Source: Rugosimonospora africana
GTDB taxonomy: Bacteria > Actinomycetota > Actinomycetes > Mycobacteriales > Micromonosporaceae
Direction: 5' to 3'
DNA: 64,000 nucleotides
Assembly (NCBI RefSeq): GCF_016862975.1
Contig: NZ_BONZ01000031.1
Span: forward strand, 1-64,000
In this document: positions 9,197 through 18,458 of the stretch, piece after piece
How the letters are laid out: each line of letters opens with the position of its first letter
How positions within the stretch are numbered: position 1 is the stretch's first letter
Notes under the pieces: model-generated
Told to the model about the DNA's origin: nothing
The model's input: only the letters and a program-made list of their open reading frames with translations
Database searches by the model: none
Program-made: the position numbers and the translations under genes

Positions 9197-10290
9197 TGGG
9201 CACCCACTTGGTTGTTGAGGATGCTGAACAGGGTCGCGATGTCGGCTTCAACGCCGGTACCGATGAAGGTGAGTCCGATGGCTTTCAACAGCTCCGGATA
9301 ATCGTCGACCAGCGAGTCGCGCTGCTCGCGGTTGAGCTGATTGCACAGCCCGATCGCATCCGTGAGGTTCGCCTGGTACTCCCCGTAAGGGTTGGTCGAC
9401 GCGCTCCGGCCGGCGTCCGCCGCCACCGCGGCCAACCAGTTGTTGCGTAACGTGTTCAGCGCGGCGACCGCGAATCGCTGCGGCAGGCTGTCCCAGCTGT
9501 CCTCCAGAGCCCCGATGACATACGTCCTCGAAGTCTCGTCGTCGCGCTCCTGTGGCTTGTTCGGCTTGGGCGGCGGCTCGAGGACATCTTCCTCGGCCAG
9601 CACCAGCCAGGACGTCTCCGGCTTCACCGGGTAGCGCTTGGTGAGCAGTAGCCGGTTCACCATGGCCTCATAGTTCATCGGAGTGGCGGTAGTGACCTTC
9701 ATCTTCGCCATCCACTGATCGGCGGGAGCCGCGGTGGTCAGCAGGGACGGATCGATCACGAACGGGCGGTTCTCGTTCCCCAGAAAGACGATGGGCGCGA
9801 TGTGCCACTTCCAGGTGAATCCCGTCGCGCCGTTCGGATCGGTCAGGTCGTCGCCGAAGATGGAGTCGACTTCCAGCCCGCCGTAGTTGATGAGGATGAG
9901 CTTCTTGACGGTGTAGCCGGATGTCTTGAGAAGCTCGGCCATCGCGTCGGCCCGCGCCCAGCAGTGCATGCTGCCGGCCAGGAAGGGTATCCGCCGCCAG
10001 ATCTGGTGTCTGTCCTTGAAGACCTCCCGCTCCATCGCGGCGGCCAGGGCGGTCAGCTCCTGCTCGGTACTGACGTAGCCGTTCTGGTCAGCGAACACGC
10101 GGTCTCTGGGCACCCGGCCGTTGAGGCCGGCGAAGGTACCGGTGAGGATCACCACGTCCAGCATCGGCGCCGCGCCGTCGTCGCGCGGCCGATAGAGCCG
10201 GACCGGTTCGTCGATGAGCGCCACCGGGTTGCGGTTGGAGTCGTACACGACCTCTCGCGCGGTGTCCGACGCCCACAGGAAGAAACCCAT
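9193..10290 (-). CDS. Protein-glutaminase-like cysteine enzyme (array gene 10)
   Basis: A 365-residue protein. The middle carries a Cys-His-Asp set spaced as in bacterial protein glutaminase, which deamidates glutamine side chains of proteins: Cys110 in HCWARADAMAELLKTSGY, His163 in KWHIAPIVFL and Asp180 in FVIDPSLL. The C-x-A-R-A-x-x-M-x-x-x-L-x-x-x-G-Y pattern and the WxxH and IDPSL patterns are those of the Chryseobacterium enzyme as I remember it. Unlike that secreted enzyme there is no signal peptide or obvious propeptide. Residues 30-100 form an extra N-terminal domain also present in the next gene upstream. The GGGGGAGAT ribosome site supports ATG 10290. A related transglutaminase-like cysteine fold is the main alternative. 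Confidence 0.75.
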   Translation of the reverse strand: MGFFLWASDTAREVVYDSNRNPVALIDEPVRLYRPRDDGAAPMLDVVILTGTFAGLNGRVPRDRVFADQNGYVSTEQELTALAAAMEREVFKDRHQIWRRIPFLAGSMHCWARADAMAELLKTSGYTVKKLILINYGGLEVDSIFGDDLTDPNGATGFTWKWHIAPIVFLGNENRPFVIDPSLLTTAAPADQWMAKMKVTTATPMNYEAMVNRLLLTKRYPVKPETSWLVLAEEDVLEPPPKPNKPQERDDETSRTYVIGALEDSWDSLPQRFAVAALNTLRNNWLAAVAADAGRSASTNPYGEYQANLTDAIGLCNQLNREQRDSLVDDYPELLKAIGLTFIGTGVEADIATLFSILNNQVGAQ

Positions 10291-10305
10291 GCCGATCTCC
10301 CCCGC

Positions 10306-11451
10306 TCAGGCCGCGTCGAGAACGCTGGATGTGTTCCAGTTCTGCAGGACGGTCCTCAGGTCGATGCCGATGCGGCCGAACAGGTCGTGGATGTCGGCCT
10401 CGACGCCGGAGCCGGTGAAGGTGCCCCAGACATCGACGAGCAGATTCGGGTAGTCGGCGAGCAGCCGATCCCGGGTCCAGGGCATCAGGCGGGCGAACTC
10501 GTCGCGTGCCCCGCCGAGATCCTTCTGGTAGTCCGGGTACGGGTCGGGGACGTCTCTTTTCGAACCGTCCGCGTAGACCGCCCGGCGCCAGTGGTCGAGC
10601 AGGACGTTCAGCACGGCGGCGGCGCGCCGCACCGGTACGGAGTCCGTTGCCTGCTTCAGGCAGACAGCGATCATCTCCTCGTCGGTTGCGGGCACGTCCT
10701 CCAGGTCTTCGAGGTCGGGTGGGCCGGCGGTGCGGGGCGGCGCGACCACCAGCCAGGGATTGTCGTTCGGGCTCGCCGGCCACCGCGGGTTCTGCCGCAA
10801 CCGTTGCACCATCGCTTCGTACGTCATGACCGTGACGTTCGCGGTGGTCATCTTCGCCACCCATTGGCGCGCCGTGCCGGCCCCGTCCAGCAGGGACGGG
10901 TCGAACACGTACGGGTTGCTGTCGTTACCCAGGTAGACGAGGGGAGCGATGTGGTACCACCACCTGACCGACGCGCGGTCGCTCAGGTCCGGAGGGTCGT
11001 TGCCGTAGATGGTGTACGGGCGCAGCACGCTCCTGTCGATGAGCATGATCTTGTTGACGAGGTACCCGGAGTACTCGAGCCGCAGGGCCATCAGCTCGGC
11101 CCGCTCCGAACACATCTCCGCCGGGTTCTGGAACGGCACCGGCCGGAGGATGCCGTCCTTGGCGGTGAACTGTTCCAGGCTCATCGCGCCGGCCAGGATC
11201 GTGAGCTGATTTGGGCTCCCGATGTAACGGTTCCCGTCGGCCCGCAGCCTGTTCCTGGGCACCCACCACACCTGGCCGGCCATCGCACCGGTGAGGATCC
11301 GGACCGGGACCAGGGCCGTGCCGGGGTCCTGCGGCCGGTAGACCCACACCGGTTCGGTCACCGTCACCCAGGTGTTGACGGGATTCGCGACCGTACCGGG
11401 GTTGTAGATGTCCACCGGTTGCTGGACGGACGCGTCGATCACATAACCCAC
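10306..11451 (-). CDS. Second protein-glutaminase-like enzyme, paralogue of its neighbour (array gene 9)
   Basis: A 381-residue paralogue of the downstream 365-residue protein, with the same architecture and the same predicted catalytic set. Cys114 is in MCSERAELMALRLEYSGY, His167 in WWYHIAPLVYLG and Asp184 in VFDPSLL. Both copies share the N-terminal region (VWVYRPQDPGT here, VRLYRPRDDGA there) and the C-terminal part ending in a D-Y-P-[NE]-L-L motif. Since both keep the catalytic residues, this looks like diversification of substrate rather than decay. The GTG start at 11451 has a near-perfect GGAGGAGG ribosome site. The two genes are separated by 15 bases and are probably co-translated. 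No secretion signal is seen. Confidence 0.75.
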   Translation of the reverse strand: MGYVIDASVQQPVDIYNPGTVANPVNTWVTVTEPVWVYRPQDPGTALVPVRILTGAMAGQVWWVPRNRLRADGNRYIGSPNQLTILAGAMSLEQFTAKDGILRPVPFQNPAEMCSERAELMALRLEYSGYLVNKIMLIDRSVLRPYTIYGNDPPDLSDRASVRWWYHIAPLVYLGNDSNPYVFDPSLLDGAGTARQWVAKMTTANVTVMTYEAMVQRLRQNPRWPASPNDNPWLVVAPPRTAGPPDLEDLEDVPATDEEMIAVCLKQATDSVPVRRAAAVLNVLLDHWRRAVYADGSKRDVPDPYPDYQKDLGGARDEFARLMPWTRDRLLADYPNLLVDVWGTFTGSGVEADIHDLFGRIGIDLRTVLQNWNTSSVLDAA

Positions 11452-11482
11452 CGGACCTCCTCCGCTAGGCAGAAAGGCCGGC

Positions 11483-13372
11483 TCAGAACGGGAGTTCCAG
11501 GAGCGTGACGCCGAAGAAGTCGTTCGTGTCGGTCAGCATGTCGGGGGCGTCGGAGAGCTTGTCGACGGTGAGCGTGTGGTTCCCGGCGGGCAGTCCGGTC
11601 TTCACCATCGTCCCGTCGATCGGGTAGTGCTGGTTGCCCACGCTCACGAACCGGATCAGCTCGTCGACGATCCCGCTGTCGATGCGTACCATCAGACCGA
11701 GCCCGCCGGGGTTGCGCCGCCAGCCCGTGCCGTGGACGAACAGCAGCACCGTGCCGCCGGACGTGGTGAACACCCCGCTCTTGACCGGCAGCGGTCCGGA
11801 CTGGTTCTGCATCAGCGAGGCGGCCTGCCACATGGGGCTGCGGATGGCGCCGTTGACCAGCAACGCTGTGCCGGGCGTGTCTTGGAGACCGATCGTGACC
11901 CCGCCGCCCAGCGGGTTGAGCAGGAGCGGGCGGGCGCCGGTCCCCTGGGTGACGGCCTGGATCGAGCCGTAGTCCGACCCGGTGTGGTACCCGATCGTCA
12001 ACTGGTCGCTGGCGTTCGCGCCGCCCTGGACGAGGATCTGGCGCGCGTCCTTGCTCGATGCCGAGTCGGCCCGCACGGTCAGCGAACTCGCCGGATCGTC
12101 GGTCCCGACGCCGACCTGGCCGGTGTCCTTGACGGTCACCAGCGCGCCGGTCGCACGGGTGTTGAGCGCACCTCCGGCCGACTCGCGGGACCGGGCGATG
12201 CGCAGTTTACGTCCGCTCTGGTCGCCGAAGCGCAGGCACGGGCCGTCGGCGGTCGGTTCGAGGCCGACGCCCTTGACGTCGTCGCCGACTTGCAGCGGGC
12301 GGGCGGGGCTCGCCGTGCCGACGCCGACGTTGCCCCGGTCGTCGTAGTGGATCGGCCCCTTCTCGAGGGTGCAGACGAACTGGCCGTCCCAGTAGCCGGG
12401 GATGTTCTCGTAGCGTAGGTACAGGTTGGTGTCGCCACTGGGCAGCGCGGTCACGATGTTGCCGACGGTCAGCTGGATGACCTGACCGGGGGCCAGGACG
12501 GAGTCCTTCTTGTGGGTCAGAGTCCACGCCAGGTCCTTGCCCAGTTGCCGGCCGGGGGCGACGACCCAGTCGGCCTCGTCGAGGTTGGCGCCGTCGATGG
12601 CATCCAGGGTGCAGGCGGCGAGCGCGTCGGGAGTGGCCAGGCCCCAGGTCTTGCCGGAGTCGAAGGAGAGGATGAATGTCGACGGGGCGGCGCCGGTCAG
12701 GCCACCCAGGGTCAGGTTGGCGCTGGACACGTTGGTGATGCGGACGGTCAGGGTGTTCTTTGTGACGCCGTCGTTGAGGACGCTGTGCGACCCGGCGAAG
12801 CCGACGTGCAGCGGGATGTTCTTCTGGCCCCGCTGGTTGACCAGGTCCACGTGGATCAGCCGCAGGTCGGCCAGCGGGGTGCCGTCGGCGTACCGCAGGC
12901 CCTGCATCCGCAGTTCGACCTGCGTGCCCCGGGCGCCGCCGGTGCCGTCCGCACTGATCTGGTTGAGCAGCAGGCGCACCGGGGTGGCCGGGCTCAGCGA
13001 GCGCAGGCCGGTGCACAGCAGGTACAGCGAGACGGTGCCGTCCGGCTGGCGCTGGGGCCCCGTGGCCGACCAGCCGTCCTGGTCGGCCACGCTCAGCTTG
13101 TCCGCCGACACCGCGGAGAGCACCCCGGGCCGGAACCGCACCTCGAAGTGGTACCGGTCGGCCGAGGCCACAGTTCCCGCATCCGGCGGGTCGAAGAGGA
13201 TGTCGGCGCCCGAGGTGTTGGTCAGCTCCAGGTGGGCGTGATGCTCGGACGGGTCGTCGGCGATGGCGAGTACGGCCAGGCCGTCGTCGTCGAGGAGGGC
13301 GAAGTCGATCGGGTAGCTCGCGCGGTCCATGGGCGCGGCGTCCAATACCGTGATGACGGGCGGGTTGGTCAT
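11483..13372 (-). CDS. Fibre-like protein with GVGT repeats (array gene 8)
   Basis: A 629-residue protein. Residues 1-340 contain beta-rich, immunoglobulin-like segments. From about 348 the sequence shows repeats of the type GNVGVGTASPARPLQV and GQVGVGTDDPASSLTV, and a third, more divergent GGGVTIGLQDTPGTALLV. In phage and phage-like tail fibres and other trimeric surface fibres this G-x-V-G-[IV]-G-T-x-x-P-x-x-x-L-x-V pattern recurs along triple-beta-helix shafts. A C-terminal beta domain of about 110 residues follows and could be a binding head. The ATG at 13372 overlaps the preceding stop by four bases. A long upstream extension of the frame lies inside the upstream gene and is rejected. 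Receptor binding is inference. Confidence 0.65.
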   Translation of the reverse strand: MTNPPVITVLDAAPMDRASYPIDFALLDDDGLAVLAIADDPSEHHAHLELTNTSGADILFDPPDAGTVASADRYHFEVRFRPGVLSAVSADKLSVADQDGWSATGPQRQPDGTVSLYLLCTGLRSLSPATPVRLLLNQISADGTGGARGTQVELRMQGLRYADGTPLADLRLIHVDLVNQRGQKNIPLHVGFAGSHSVLNDGVTKNTLTVRITNVSSANLTLGGLTGAAPSTFILSFDSGKTWGLATPDALAACTLDAIDGANLDEADWVVAPGRQLGKDLAWTLTHKKDSVLAPGQVIQLTVGNIVTALPSGDTNLYLRYENIPGYWDGQFVCTLEKGPIHYDDRGNVGVGTASPARPLQVGDDVKGVGLEPTADGPCLRFGDQSGRKLRIARSRESAGGALNTRATGALVTVKDTGQVGVGTDDPASSLTVRADSASSKDARQILVQGGANASDQLTIGYHTGSDYGSIQAVTQGTGARPLLLNPLGGGVTIGLQDTPGTALLVNGAIRSPMWQAASLMQNQSGPLPVKSGVFTTSGGTVLLFVHGTGWRRNPGGLGLMVRIDSGIVDELIRFVSVGNQHYPIDGTMVKTGLPAGNHTLTVDKLSDAPDMLTDTNDFFGVTLLELPF

Positions 13373-16300
13373 GTCGTCGCTCCCAGTCTGCTGAGTTTGA
13401 GCCATCCCTCGCGCAACTGCCGCGGGCCGGCGGTCCCCGCGGAGTCCGGCGGCACGAGCCGCCGCTGACAGATGTCCAATGTGGACCGGATGAGGGTCTC
13501 CATGCCGGTCAACGGCGCCGGCAGTGCCGGGGCGGCCGGGGCGTCCAGGGCGACCCGGGCGGTGTCGCCGGATCCGAGTGGGGCGAGCCAACCGGTGTCG
13601 GGCCCCGCCAGCCGGTCCCAGGCCGGGGCGGCGATCGCGGCGGTCGCCGCGGTGGTGAAGTCGGCCAGGGTGAGTTCGGTGCCGACCGGGGTGAGGACCG
13701 GCTCGATGGCCGCGGCGTACGGGCCGGGCGGGCCGGCCCGCTCCTCCGGCGGTACGACCTCGGCCCGGGTCGAGTCGGCGTCCAGCGGCCGCAGCCACCG
13801 CACCTCCGGCACGAGCAGCCGCTGCCACAGGGCCCGAGCCAGCGTGTCCTGGAAGGCCGACCGGTCGACGGTGGGCCACGACCGGGTCTCCTGCCACCCG
13901 CCGGTTGTCCGCTCCACCCAGGACCAGTCGGCGCCGGGCTCGTCGGGCAGCGGCAGGTCCAGGACCGCGCCGGGGGCGAGCAACGGGCCGGCGACGAAGG
14001 TCACCTCGATGCGGCCCAGCGCGTCGGCGTACTGCTCGGTCGGGATGTCGATGCTCTTCACCGGCAGTACCCCGCAGGTGGCGTGGACCGCTCCACGCGG
14101 GTCGACCAGCATCGTGAGGACCTCGGGCGCTCCGGTCAGGGACAGGTCGAAGGGCGCCTCGCCGTCGGCGTGGGTGCGGATGGCCGGGTCGTCGATCGGC
14201 TCGCTCAGCGGTGCGTAGAACGGGTCCTGGTACCCGTCGCCGGCCTCCCGCCAGTACCCGACCAGTCCGTCCTCGAGCCGGCGGTAGTCACCGACCCGGA
14301 TCGGCACCCGTACCTGTTCGAAGCCGCCCGTCGCCCGGGTCGTCCGGGCCAGGTCGGCGCGCAGGTCGGCCCAGCTCTGGCTGGCCGCGGGCAGGCCGCG
14401 CAGTTCCAGGTTGAGGGCGGCGCGCACCACGGCCAGCGGCCGGCCGACCAGCAGCGCCACCCCGTCGGATCCGGCCGGGCCGGCCGGGTCGATGTTCTCC
14501 AGTGCGCTGTCCAGCGCGCCGTGCAACGCGCTCAGGAAGCCGGCGCCCCGCCCCCTCAGGTAGGTCACGAGCTGGCGCAGGTGCGAGTCGGGGATCTGCT
14601 CGGGCGCGGTCGGCGCGGTGCCGGGGGCGTACTGCCACTGGCCGTTGCGATCCAGCGCGCCCAGCGCGGCGCCGTCCGCCCCATGGAACATCAGGCTTTC
14701 GTCCAGGTGGTTGGCCAGGACCCAGCCGCAGAGCGGTGTCTCGGCGGCCAGCTCGGTCAGCTGCTGGTCGCCCACGTCGGCGGAGAGCCAGCGAAACGAC
14801 AGGCGGGCCGGTTGAACGACCCGGGGCGGAAGGGTGACCAGGTCGTTGTCGCCCGAGACCGGCATCGTCTTGGCGGCCAGCACCCGGCTCCAACCGGGAT
14901 CCTGGACCCGCCCGTACGAGTCGAGCAGCCGCAGGCGCCGCAGCCGCAGCGCGCCGGCTCGCAGCGGGCCGAACTCGTTGCCCGGCTGCGGCGCGCTGCG
15001 GTTGTGCCCACGCAGGTACGGTGGGGCGTCACGACCGCCCTGGACGTAGGCGCGGACAGCGTCGGTGAAGCGACGGTAGTCGTCGAAGCCCAGCGGGTCG
15101 GCCACGTCCAGTTGCAGAGTCTGCCGGCGGGACAGCAGCGCCTCGTTGAAGCCACCCAGCGACTGCGCGAGGGTGGGGGTGCGGCGCAGCTCGACCAGGG
15201 CCCGCAACGCGGTGCCGACCGGGTCCGGCCCGCCGTCGGCCGGCTGGGGCTTGCCCTGCTGCCAGTCCAGCAGCCGCCGCAGGTTTTCGTCGTCGGCGAG
15301 GTATTGCGCGGCGTCCGCGTCGGACATCGCCGGGAGGTCCTGCTCCCGCTGGTACACGCTCATCACGTAGCCGGACAGCCGCCGCAGGTACAGGTCCTGC
15401 GCGTGCGGGGTGAGGATGCTGGTGCCGGAGTACACGGTCGCCGCCGCCCGGACCTCGCCCTGCCCGTCCCGCCAGTGCAACTCCGGCTCGTCCTCGGCCA
15501 GCGTGTAGGCGCTCCGCAGGAAGTCGGCCGGGTACGCCGCCGCCGGGCCCGCCGGCAGCACCTCGACCTCCCAGGCCAGCAGCAGCGGGTCCCACGCGCC
15601 CGGATCCCATGCCTGGAACCCGATCCGCGTCCTGCCGTCGGCCGGCGCCAGCCCGTCCAGCAGCCGGACCAGGGTGGCGGCGTCGTCGCGGGTCTGCGGC
15701 GGCAGCGGCGCGCTGTCGGCGATCTGGCAGTCGAGCAGGCCGTCCGGCCGCAGCCGTCCGTCTTGGCCGTGTCGCAGAGTCGCGGACATCCCGTCGCCGG
15801 CAAGCAGCACCACCGGCTCGGTCGGCTCCCAGTAGCGCGGCGCCTCGACCTGCTGCAGCCGGTAGGCCAGCCCGGCCTCGGTGAAGGCCGGGCTGCCGTT
15901 GAGCGCGTCGAGCGCGGCCCGCGCGTCGGCCGCGGCCCGGGCCACCGCCGACGCGGCCGAGTTCGGGTTGGTGTCGACGGCCACCGGATAGGGGTCGCCG
16001 CCGGCGTCCGTCCGCGGCTCGACGACTCCGGTGGAGGCGACGCGGCCGTTCAGCTCGGTCAGGTCGCGGCGTTCGATGAAGTGGCGCACGTCGTCGATGG
16101 CCGGGTAGTCCTCGCCGGTGCCGGCCGGCGGGTACGCGCACAGCATGTACCGGTACCAGTCGGCGAAGAGCTGATCGCAGAGCGATCCGATCTCGTCGGT
16201 CGCCCGGTCGTAGGCTTGCTGGGCCGCGTTGAGCGCGTTGACCGCGTGGTTCAACCGGTCGACGACCGGGACCAGCTCCTCCGGGATCTGCCGGGCGAGC

Positions 16301-17424
16301 GCGTTCTGCCGGTCGGTACGGGTCGCGTCGGCCGGCGTACCGTCCCCACCGGGCCGGCGTACTGTCCACAGTGGACCTGCGGGAACCGCCACGAACCCGC
16401 TCTCGTGAACCGCGGTGGCGAACCGGGCGCCGGCGTCCGGCCCGGACGGGGGCACCCGCGGGGCCAGCAGCACGGCGGCGAGCTGGTCCTCGACGGTGGA
16501 GGCCGGCGCCTGGCCGAGCGCGTCGGCGAGGTAGGCGCCGAGGGCCTGCCCACCGGTGTTGCCGAGCACCACGGTCACCGGTGACTCGGGCGGTGCGACG
16601 GGGGCCGCCGCGTCCGTGAATGCCAGGCGGGCGTAATACAGCAGCCGCCCCGGGACGGCCTGTCCGGTCGGCGGGGCCGCCCACCCGGCCAACCGGGCGA
16701 GGACCGTGCGCGGGTCCTCGTCGGGTGCGGCGGCAAGCAGTGTGGCCAGGTAGTCCCGGGTGCCGTCGTCGTGCCAGCCGATCACGTCGTAGCGCAGGCC
16801 AGGCCCGACTGCGACGCCGTCGCCGTCGTAGAGGCCGAACACGTTGCGGCAGTTGGGGTAGAACGCCGCGAACAGCGGGTCGCCGTAGCCGACCGCGGTC
16901 AGGTCGGCCAGCCACCCGCTGCCCGGCTCGTCCACGACCTGCTCGCCGAACGCGACCACCCGGCCCAGACAGCGGTACGGCGGCGAGGTGCCGGCGGTCG
17001 CGGCGTCGAGCGGGTACGCGACGCTGCCGGTCTCGGCTCCGGTGCCGGGCGGGTGCAGGTAGTCGCTGTGCACCAGCCACGCCTTTTCGAACGGCTCGCC
17101 GGTGCCGTCCCGACCACGCAGCACCAACCACCGGTTCGGCGCGGCTGGGAACGTCAGACCGTCCGATGTGGACCGTGCCCGGGTCAGCGCGTCCGGCAGC
17201 GCCCAGTGCAGGTGCACGCCGGCCGGCAGGCGCAGGTTCTGGTTGGCGAACGGGCTGGCGAGGACGGCTTCGCTCAGGTACCCGACGTCGGAGTGCACGT
17301 CACGGGTACCGTCGAAGTACGGCAGCCGGGTGAAGTCGGCCAGCGTGTCGACCACCCCGCGATCCTGGGTGAGCACGAGCGCGTCGAGGTGCACGGGGAC
17401 CATCAGAACAGCCTGATCGGGCAT
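13369..17424 (-). CDS. Giant unknown protein with HLHWALPDALT motif (array gene 7, first of left block)
   Basis: A 1351-residue protein without a named domain I can assign. The N-terminus reads VPVHLDALVLTQ, then HLHWALPDALT at 71-81 and PNRWLVLRG at 96-104. I have a general memory of this trio from large uncharacterised bacterial proteins, but no functional description. Residues about 400-440 and 500-540 are Ala-rich and probably helical or coiled; much of the rest looks beta-rich. There is no signal peptide. The ATG at 17424 is chosen over upstream ATG/TTG codons because GGGGGAA sits just before it. It begins the left block, about 215 bases from a strong upstream hairpin, so it likely has its own promoter in the 17425-17558 gap, although no clear -35/-10 pair is visible. 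Confidence 0.7.
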   Translation of the reverse strand: MPDQAVLMVPVHLDALVLTQDRGVVDTLADFTRLPYFDGTRDVHSDVGYLSEAVLASPFANQNLRLPAGVHLHWALPDALTRARSTSDGLTFPAAPNRWLVLRGRDGTGEPFEKAWLVHSDYLHPPGTGAETGSVAYPLDAATAGTSPPYRCLGRVVAFGEQVVDEPGSGWLADLTAVGYGDPLFAAFYPNCRNVFGLYDGDGVAVGPGLRYDVIGWHDDGTRDYLATLLAAAPDEDPRTVLARLAGWAAPPTGQAVPGRLLYYARLAFTDAAAPVAPPESPVTVVLGNTGGQALGAYLADALGQAPASTVEDQLAAVLLAPRVPPSGPDAGARFATAVHESGFVAVPAGPLWTVRRPGGDGTPADATRTDRQNALARQIPEELVPVVDRLNHAVNALNAAQQAYDRATDEIGSLCDQLFADWYRYMLCAYPPAGTGEDYPAIDDVRHFIERRDLTELNGRVASTGVVEPRTDAGGDPYPVAVDTNPNSAASAVARAAADARAALDALNGSPAFTEAGLAYRLQQVEAPRYWEPTEPVVLLAGDGMSATLRHGQDGRLRPDGLLDCQIADSAPLPPQTRDDAATLVRLLDGLAPADGRTRIGFQAWDPGAWDPLLLAWEVEVLPAGPAAAYPADFLRSAYTLAEDEPELHWRDGQGEVRAAATVYSGTSILTPHAQDLYLRRLSGYVMSVYQREQDLPAMSDADAAQYLADDENLRRLLDWQQGKPQPADGGPDPVGTALRALVELRRTPTLAQSLGGFNEALLSRRQTLQLDVADPLGFDDYRRFTDAVRAYVQGGRDAPPYLRGHNRSAPQPGNEFGPLRAGALRLRRLRLLDSYGRVQDPGWSRVLAAKTMPVSGDNDLVTLPPRVVQPARLSFRWLSADVGDQQLTELAAETPLCGWVLANHLDESLMFHGADGAALGALDRNGQWQYAPGTAPTAPEQIPDSHLRQLVTYLRGRGAGFLSALHGALDSALENIDPAGPAGSDGVALLVGRPLAVVRAALNLELRGLPAASQSWADLRADLARTTRATGGFEQVRVPIRVGDYRRLEDGLVGYWREAGDGYQDPFYAPLSEPIDDPAIRTHADGEAPFDLSLTGAPEVLTMLVDPRGAVHATCGVLPVKSIDIPTEQYADALGRIEVTFVAGPLLAPGAVLDLPLPDEPGADWSWVERTTGGWQETRSWPTVDRSAFQDTLARALWQRLLVPEVRWLRPLDADSTRAEVVPPEERAGPPGPYAAAIEPVLTPVGTELTLADFTTAATAAIAAPAWDRLAGPDTGWLAPLGSGDTARVALDAPAAPALPAPLTGMETLIRSTLDICQRRLVPPDSAGTAGPRQLREGWLKLSRLGATT

Positions 17425-17558
17425 GCGGAATTCCCCCATCACTGGGTGGATTACAGGCGCGGCAAGCATTCGCGAGAGGTTTTCGCGGGAAGTGTCATAC
17501 AGTATTGCCGAGCCGCACCCGCTTCACCATGGATGGTGGGTGTCCAGCACCCGACTGA

Positions 17559-17588
17559 AAGGTCCCGCACTCCGGAGTGCGGGACCTT
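17559..17588. terminator. 30-bp perfect inverted repeat, probable terminator of the reductase gene
   Basis: Two perfect 15-base arms (AAGGTCCCGCACTCC and its reverse complement) abut directly, giving a very stable hairpin. It lies 50 bases beyond the stop of the minus-strand reductase gene and 135 bases before the start of the left block of the large array, so it should insulate the two. The arms end in AA/TT, giving only a short T run. Confidence 0.75.
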
Positions 17589-17638
17589 CCGGGGGTGCGA
17601 GCCACGCGGTCGCACCCTGGGTTCTCTGTTGAGGCGGT

Positions 17639-18271
17639 TCAGCCGCTCGTACGGGTGAACGTCACATGCGTGACTCCGCTGGGCGACGAGACGGCCTCGA
17701 CCTCGTAGCGCTTCTCGAGACCCTCCAGCCCGTCCCAGAGGCGGACGCCGCGGCCGAGCAGGATCGGGACCACCACGACGTGTAGGTGGTCGACGAGCCC
17801 GGCGGCGACGAAGTCACGGATCACGGTGGGGCCTCCGCCGATGCGTACGTCCTTGCCGTCCGCGGCCTCGCGGGCCCTCTCGATCGCCTCGGCAGGCGAG
17901 GCGTCGATGAAGTGGAATGTCGTGCCGCCCTCCATTTTGATCGACGGACGCGGATGGTGAGTGAGGACGAAGACCGGCGTGTGGAACGGCGGGTTGGGAC
18001 CCCACGCGCCCTTCCACTCCGGGTCCTCGTGCCATCCGGGGTATCCCCACTTCCCGGCACCCATGATTTCGGCGCCGATCCCCCGATCGTGCTGCTGGGT
18101 GAAGACATCGTCGATGCCGCCGCTACCGCCGTGCTGCCACCACCGAGTGGCGAACATCCACTGGTGCAGCCGCTCCCCGGCGTGACCGAAAAACGCTTCG
18201 CGGCTCTGCCCCTCACCAGTGCCGAAGCCGTCGAGTGAGATCGAGAAGTTGTGGACGCGGGTGATCGACAT
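17639..18271 (-). CDS. Dihydrofolate reductase-family (RibD C-terminal) protein
   Basis: A 210-residue protein of the RibD C-terminal/DHFR-like superfamily, which includes NADPH-dependent reductases and many actinobacterial paralogues of unknown substrate. The N-terminus reads MSITRVHNFSISLDGFGTG, the usual beta-strand plus SLDG motif. Later come PVFVLTHHPRP, VRIGGGPTVIRDFVAAGLVD and HVVVVPILLGRGVRLWDGL, which are the conserved nucleotide-binding and core-strand motifs. The ATG at 18271 follows a GAAGGAG ribosome site, so the longer upstream frame is not used. It is one of three ordinary genes splitting the large unknown array and ends before a strong hairpin. True folate reduction is unlikely; paralogues of this type are generally not the housekeeping enzyme. 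Confidence 0.85.
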   Translation of the reverse strand: MSITRVHNFSISLDGFGTGEGQSREAFFGHAGERLHQWMFATRWWQHGGSGGIDDVFTQQHDRGIGAEIMGAGKWGYPGWHEDPEWKGAWGPNPPFHTPVFVLTHHPRPSIKMEGGTTFHFIDASPAEAIERAREAADGKDVRIGGGPTVIRDFVAAGLVDHLHVVVVPILLGRGVRLWDGLEGLEKRYEVEAVSSPSGVTHVTFTRTSG

Positions 18272-18458
18272 AGCTGCTGCTCCTTCACGACTGGTCTGGG
18301 TCGTGGCGCGGCGCCAGACGCGCCGAGCCAGACTGGTCGGACGGTAGCCGGCTCCACCGGCGCCACCGTCCGGCGCTGTCATGAGAACGTCGGAGTCGAC
18401 CCGGTCGAATCGACATCACCCCCGGGAAATCTCTCGACTTCGTCGAACTTCTCATCCG

